NCBI GenBank assembly: GCA_016871495.1
Contig: VHDF01000024.1
Coordinates: 1 to 61,723 of the forward strand
DNA from: Verrucomicrobiota bacterium
GTDB taxonomy: Bacteria > Verrucomicrobiota > Verrucomicrobiia > Limisphaerales > VHDF01
Direction of reading: 5' to 3'
Length of the DNA: 61,723 bases
Within the stretch, counting starts at the first letter, position 1; every line of letters begins with the position of its first letter. The translations under genes were made by a program, and so were the position numbers. The notes under the pieces are model-generated. The model did no database searches. It was not told where the DNA came from and worked only from the letters and a program-made list of their open reading frames with translations. Below are positions 58,609 through 61,723 of the stretch, in pieces.

Positions 58609-60200
58609 AGTTGAAATGGACCAGTTTTGACCCCACGGACGATCCTGATTCCGTCCGGGAAACCGCGTGGCCTGGGGATGCCCGATTGGCGGGGGGTGGA
58701 CGAGGAGCCCGCGTTTCGCGACGTCGCGGAAGATGTTCATTGGCGTTGCGAACGGGGTTGTCCGCGCTGGTTTTCTCGCTCGCGCTCCTGGCTGCGTCTT
58801 CGGGCTGGTCTGGCAAAGCGATGGCCCAAGATTGGAAGTCGTCCGTGATTTCCGAAATGGATCGTGGATCGGCGCCGTTCGATGCGTTGAGCCGGCAGAT
58901 CTGGAAGCTGGCCGAGCTAAGCTTCGAAGAACACCGTAGCGCATCGTTGTTGGCGGATGTCTTGCGCAAGGCTGGCTTCTCGGTTCAAACCCATTTGGGC
59001 GATATGCCCACCGCTTTTGTCGCGACCGCCGGTTCCGGGGGACCCGTGGTGGCCTTTCTGGGAGAGTACGACGCCCTGCCGGGGTTGCAACAAGAGGCCG
59101 TGGCTCGCAAGCAACCGACCGGCATGCTGGGAGCCGGGCACGGCTGCGGCCACAATCTGCTCGGCACCGCGGCGGCCTGGGCTGCTATCCAAACTTGGTC
59201 AAGCCTCCAAAAAGAGGGGAGGCCCGGCACGGTGAAGTTTTTCGGCTGTCCGGCGGAGGAGAACGGCTGCGGGAAAGTGCATCTGCTGCGCGCCGGGGCT
59301 TTTGCCGGAGTGGACGTTGCGCTCACGTGGCATCCGGACGATCGGAACGAGCCGGGCATGCGATCGACCCTGGCGAATGTTGGCGCGGCGGTGCGATACC
59401 GAGGGGTATCGGCCCACGCGGCCAAAGCGCCGGAAAAGGGACGTTCTTCGCTCGACGCGATTCAGCTCATGAGCCACGCGGTGGAGTTGCTGCGGGAACA
59501 TGTTCCGTCCGAGACCCGCATGCATTATTACATTTCTCATGGAGGCACCGCGCCCAACGTGGTTCCGGATTTCGCGGAGTTGAAAATTACGGTGCGCCAT
59601 CCGGAATCGACCGTACTGCAAAGCGTTTGGAAGAGAGTCTTGAAATGCGCTGAAGCGGGCGCGCTGGCCACGGAAACAAAACTCGAAATTGAGATTCTCG
59701 GCGCCCTTTCCAACGTGATCCCGAACGACACACTGGCGAAACTGGCCGAAGTGAATATGCAAACCGTGGGAGGGGTTCGATACGATGCGGAGGAATTACG
59801 ATTCGCCGAGGCTTTGCGCGAACTCCTGCCTCCCGAAGGCAAGCCTGGTCTCGACTTGGCGGGAAAGGTTTTTCCCATTCAGGATGGTGTGACACCCTGG
59901 TCCACAGATGTCGGTGACGTGAGCTGGAATGTGCCGACGGGCGAGATCCGTGCCGCGGCGTTCGCACCGGGAGTCACGCCGCACACCTGGCAGTCCACCG
60001 CCTGCTCTGGCATGAGCATCGGGGAGAAAGGCATGAGAGTGGCGGCGAAGACGATGGCCTTGACGGCGCTCGATGTGTTTCGAGAGCCGGGTTTGGTGCA
60101 GAACGCGAAGCGCGATCTTCAACGCCGCCTCAACGGTCGAGCCTATGTGTCCATGATTCCAACGGACGCCAAACCGCGCTTGCCAGCCCCTCGTCCGTGA
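58605..60200 (+). CDS. M20 family amidohydrolase (AbgB-like), probably exported
   Basis: The protein carries the M20D metal motifs HGCGHNLLGTA, PAEENGCGKVHLLRAGAF and HTWQSTACSG. Similarity is to p-aminobenzoyl-glutamate hydrolase subunit B and related amidohydrolases that cleave N-acylated amino acids. The first ~45 residues from ATG 58605 are unlike the family and precede a hydrophobic leader (ALVFSLALLAASSGWSGKAMA), so translation may begin downstream, for example at a TTG near 58740. The ATG overlaps the aldolase stop (ATGA). Its role in a sugar-acid operon is unclear: perhaps release of amide-linked substrates. Confidence 0.8.
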   Translation: MKLKWTSFDPTDDPDSVRETAWPGDARLAGGGRGARVSRRRGRCSLALRTGLSALVFSLALLAASSGWSGKAMAQDWKSSVISEMDRGSAPFDALSRQIWKLAELSFEEHRSASLLADVLRKAGFSVQTHLGDMPTAFVATAGSGGPVVAFLGEYDALPGLQQEAVARKQPTGMLGAGHGCGHNLLGTAAAWAAIQTWSSLQKEGRPGTVKFFGCPAEENGCGKVHLLRAGAFAGVDVALTWHPDDRNEPGMRSTLANVGAAVRYRGVSAHAAKAPEKGRSSLDAIQLMSHAVELLREHVPSETRMHYYISHGGTAPNVVPDFAELKITVRHPESTVLQSVWKRVLKCAEAGALATETKLEIEILGALSNVIPNDTLAKLAEVNMQTVGGVRYDAEELRFAEALRELLPPEGKPGLDLAGKVFPIQDGVTPWSTDVGDVSWNVPTGEIRAAAFAPGVTPHTWQSTACSGMSIGEKGMRVAAKTMALTALDVFREPGLVQNAKRDLQRRLNGRAYVSMIPTDAKPRLPAPRP

Positions 60201-60293
60201 GCTGATCCGGCCTCCATGATTCGCGAGTCCTCCGGCTTTTCCTCGATCGTGGGCTTGCCGATGCGGAGGGAACGGGCCTAAAGTCCCTGTGCC

Positions 60294-61723
60294 ATGACCC
60301 CAATGATTGAGGCACGCTGGCCGAGGCTTTACTTCCCGCTGGGGTTGGCTTTGTGGGCCGCTGCGATGCTGGCCGGTAAGGCGTGGGCCGGAGTCGATTT
60401 TGCGCGGGATATTCAACCGATCATTTCTTCGAAGTGTTTTCAATGTCACGGTCCTGACGAGTCCTCGAGAAAGGCCAAACTCCGGCTCGACGTCCGAGAC
60501 GAAGCGATCCAATCGAGGAAGGATGGGACGCAGGCCATCAAGCCTGGAGATCCGGGCGCCAGCACGCTCGTTGCTAGGATCACTTCCCGGGACCCTGATG
60601 AGATGATGCCGCCGACCAAGGAGGGGCATCCCCTCTCGGTCGCCGAGGTCGAGTTGCTGAAACAGTGGGTTCAAGCAGGCGCGCCCTACGCGGCTCACTG
60701 GGCATTTGTGAAACCGGTCCGCCCCGCCCTGCCCAAAGTGCGTGATGTCCATTGGCCGAAGAACGAGATCGATCATTTTGTTTTGTCGGCGCTCGAAGCG
60801 AAAGGGCTGAAACCCGCCCCGCCGGTGGATCGGCACAGCCTGGTTCGGAGGCTGTCCTTGGATCTCACTGGGCTGCCCCCATCACCCGAGTTGGTTCATT
60901 CCTTTGTTTCGGACGCGCGGCCCGGCGCGGTGGAACGACTGGTGGACCGTTTGCTGGCATCGCCCGCGTATGGAGAGCGATGGGCTCGCATGTGGATGGA
61001 CATCGCGCGCTACGCCGATAGCGCGGGATACGGTTCCGATCCGTTGCGGCTCAACGTCTGGCCCTATCGCGACTGGGTCATTCAGGCTTTCAATCGCAAT
61101 CTTCCTTACGATGTGTTCACCCGGGAGCAACTGGCGGGGGATTTGCTGCCCTCGCCCGGCGAGGACCAGTTCATCGCGACTGCTTTTCATCGCAACACGA
61201 TGACCAACACGGAAGGCGGCACGGATGACGAGGAATGGCGGGTCGCGGCCGTGAAGGATCGCATTGCGGTAACCGCACAGGCCTGGATGGGCCTCACCCT
61301 CGCTTGCGCCCAATGCCACAGTCACAAGTTTGATCCCATCTCCCAGCAGGAGTATTACCGATTCTACGCCCTCTTCAACCAAACCGAGGACAACGACCAA
61401 CCCGACGAGCGCCCCACGTTGCCCATGTATGACGCCAAGACCAAGCGCCGGTTGCAGGAATTCCATGGTGAAATCGCGAAATGGGAAGTTCGTCTTGCCC
61501 AGGATACACCCGGGTTTTTGGACGAATTCCGGAACTGGGTGGCGTCGCGGTCGCAGGGAGAACAATGGGAGACGATCGAGCCTTCAGCCTTAACCTCCGA
61601 AAAGGGCACCGTCTTGGCCAGACTCTCCGACGGTTCCATTCTGGCCACCAACGTGGCGGCCACGCGGGAGACTTATTTCGTGAAAACCCGGCTCACGTCC
61701 GCCGGTGTGACGGGCGTGCGGTT
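60294..61723 (+). CDS. PSD1/PSCyt1 domain-containing exported cytochrome protein (5' part, cut by window end)
   Basis: The visible 476 residues show a signal peptide (LYFPLGLALWAAAMLAGKAW), a PSCyt1 domain with the heme motif CFQCH (residues 48-52), and PSCyt2/DUF1549 (~160-365) containing DLTGLPPSPE, VWPYRDWVIQAFNRNLPYDV and CAQCHSHKFDPISQQEYY. The C-terminal PSD1/DUF1553 domain lies beyond the edge. It is a clear relative of the protein at 16942-19461 but not a recent duplicate. A DUF1501 partner is expected just outside the window. The gene begins 93 bases after the M20 hydrolase. Confidence 0.88.
   Translation, partial: MTPMIEARWPRLYFPLGLALWAAAMLAGKAWAGVDFARDIQPIISSKCFQCHGPDESSRKAKLRLDVRDEAIQSRKDGTQAIKPGDPGASTLVARITSRDPDEMMPPTKEGHPLSVAEVELLKQWVQAGAPYAAHWAFVKPVRPALPKVRDVHWPKNEIDHFVLSALEAKGLKPAPPVDRHSLVRRLSLDLTGLPPSPELVHSFVSDARPGAVERLVDRLLASPAYGERWARMWMDIARYADSAGYGSDPLRLNVWPYRDWVIQAFNRNLPYDVFTREQLAGDLLPSPGEDQFIATAFHRNTMTNTEGGTDDEEWRVAAVKDRIAVTAQAWMGLTLACAQCHSHKFDPISQQEYYRFYALFNQTEDNDQPDERPTLPMYDAKTKRRLQEFHGEIAKWEVRLAQDTPGFLDEFRNWVASRSQGEQWETIEPSALTSEKGTVLARLSDGSILATNVAATRETYFVKTRLTSAGVTGVR

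Overview
The window (61.7 kb, GC-rich) looks like a chromosomal segment of a PVC-group bacterium, most likely a Verrucomicrobiota member of the Pedosphaera/Limisphaera type. This rests on gene families rather than a marker gene: two PSD1-type cytochrome proteins (PSCyt1/DUF1549/DUF1553), three Tat-exported DUF1501 proteins, a short H-X9-DG-type prepilin, an ECF sigma factor next to a WD40 serine/threonine kinase, a CotH kinase protein, an FG-GAP/ASPIC protein, and many short hairpin-rich repeats between genes.

Layout. 0-1.5 kb: a small membrane protein, a 116-aa orphan, an integron/phage integrase remnant and a ~140-bp MITE-like element. 1.5-5.7 kb (minus): nusB, PHP phosphoesterase, ftsY, ribD, ribE in one tight run. 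5.8-12.6 kb (plus): M29 aminopeptidase, a two-gene heterodimeric ABC exporter and ligA. 12.5-25.3 kb (minus): selA-selB-S9 peptidase, followed by PSD1-DUF1501-alpha/alpha-toroid-GH57. 25.6-29.8 kb (minus): a prepilin and a decayed sigma/kinase pair. 30-38.4 kb (plus): dicarboxylate symporter, EamA transporter, DUF1501+PPC pair, PQQ dehydrogenase with a cytochrome insert. 38.6-45.4 kb: third DUF1501, an unknown Tat protein, CotH kinase, and a TolB-like Tat lipoprotein. 45.5-52.9 kb (plus): CPA2 antiporter, inositol-phosphatase family enzyme, exported cyclophilin, and a 1255-aa FG-GAP/ASPIC protein. 53.8-61.7 kb (plus): a sugar-acid catabolic run (SMP-30 lactonase, NHL propeller, zinc dehydrogenase, DgoK, KDPG-type aldolase), an M20 amidohydrolase and a second PSD1 protein cut by the window edge.

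How it fits together. The housekeeping blocks (rib/nusB/ftsY, ligA) are ordinary. The accessory blocks suggest an aerobic heterotroph with an elaborate envelope that oxidises sugars: a PQQ enzyme, a lactonase and a 2-keto-3-deoxy-sugar-acid kinase/aldolase pair. The most unusual spot is 26.9-29.8 kb. There a sigma factor is frameshifted, and its partner kinase has lost the C-lobe and carries an in-frame TGA exactly at the fourth zinc-ribbon cysteine, within 4 kb of selA/selB. Decay is the simplest reading, but selenocysteine readthrough deserves a direct check. No rRNA, tRNA or CRISPR array was seen.
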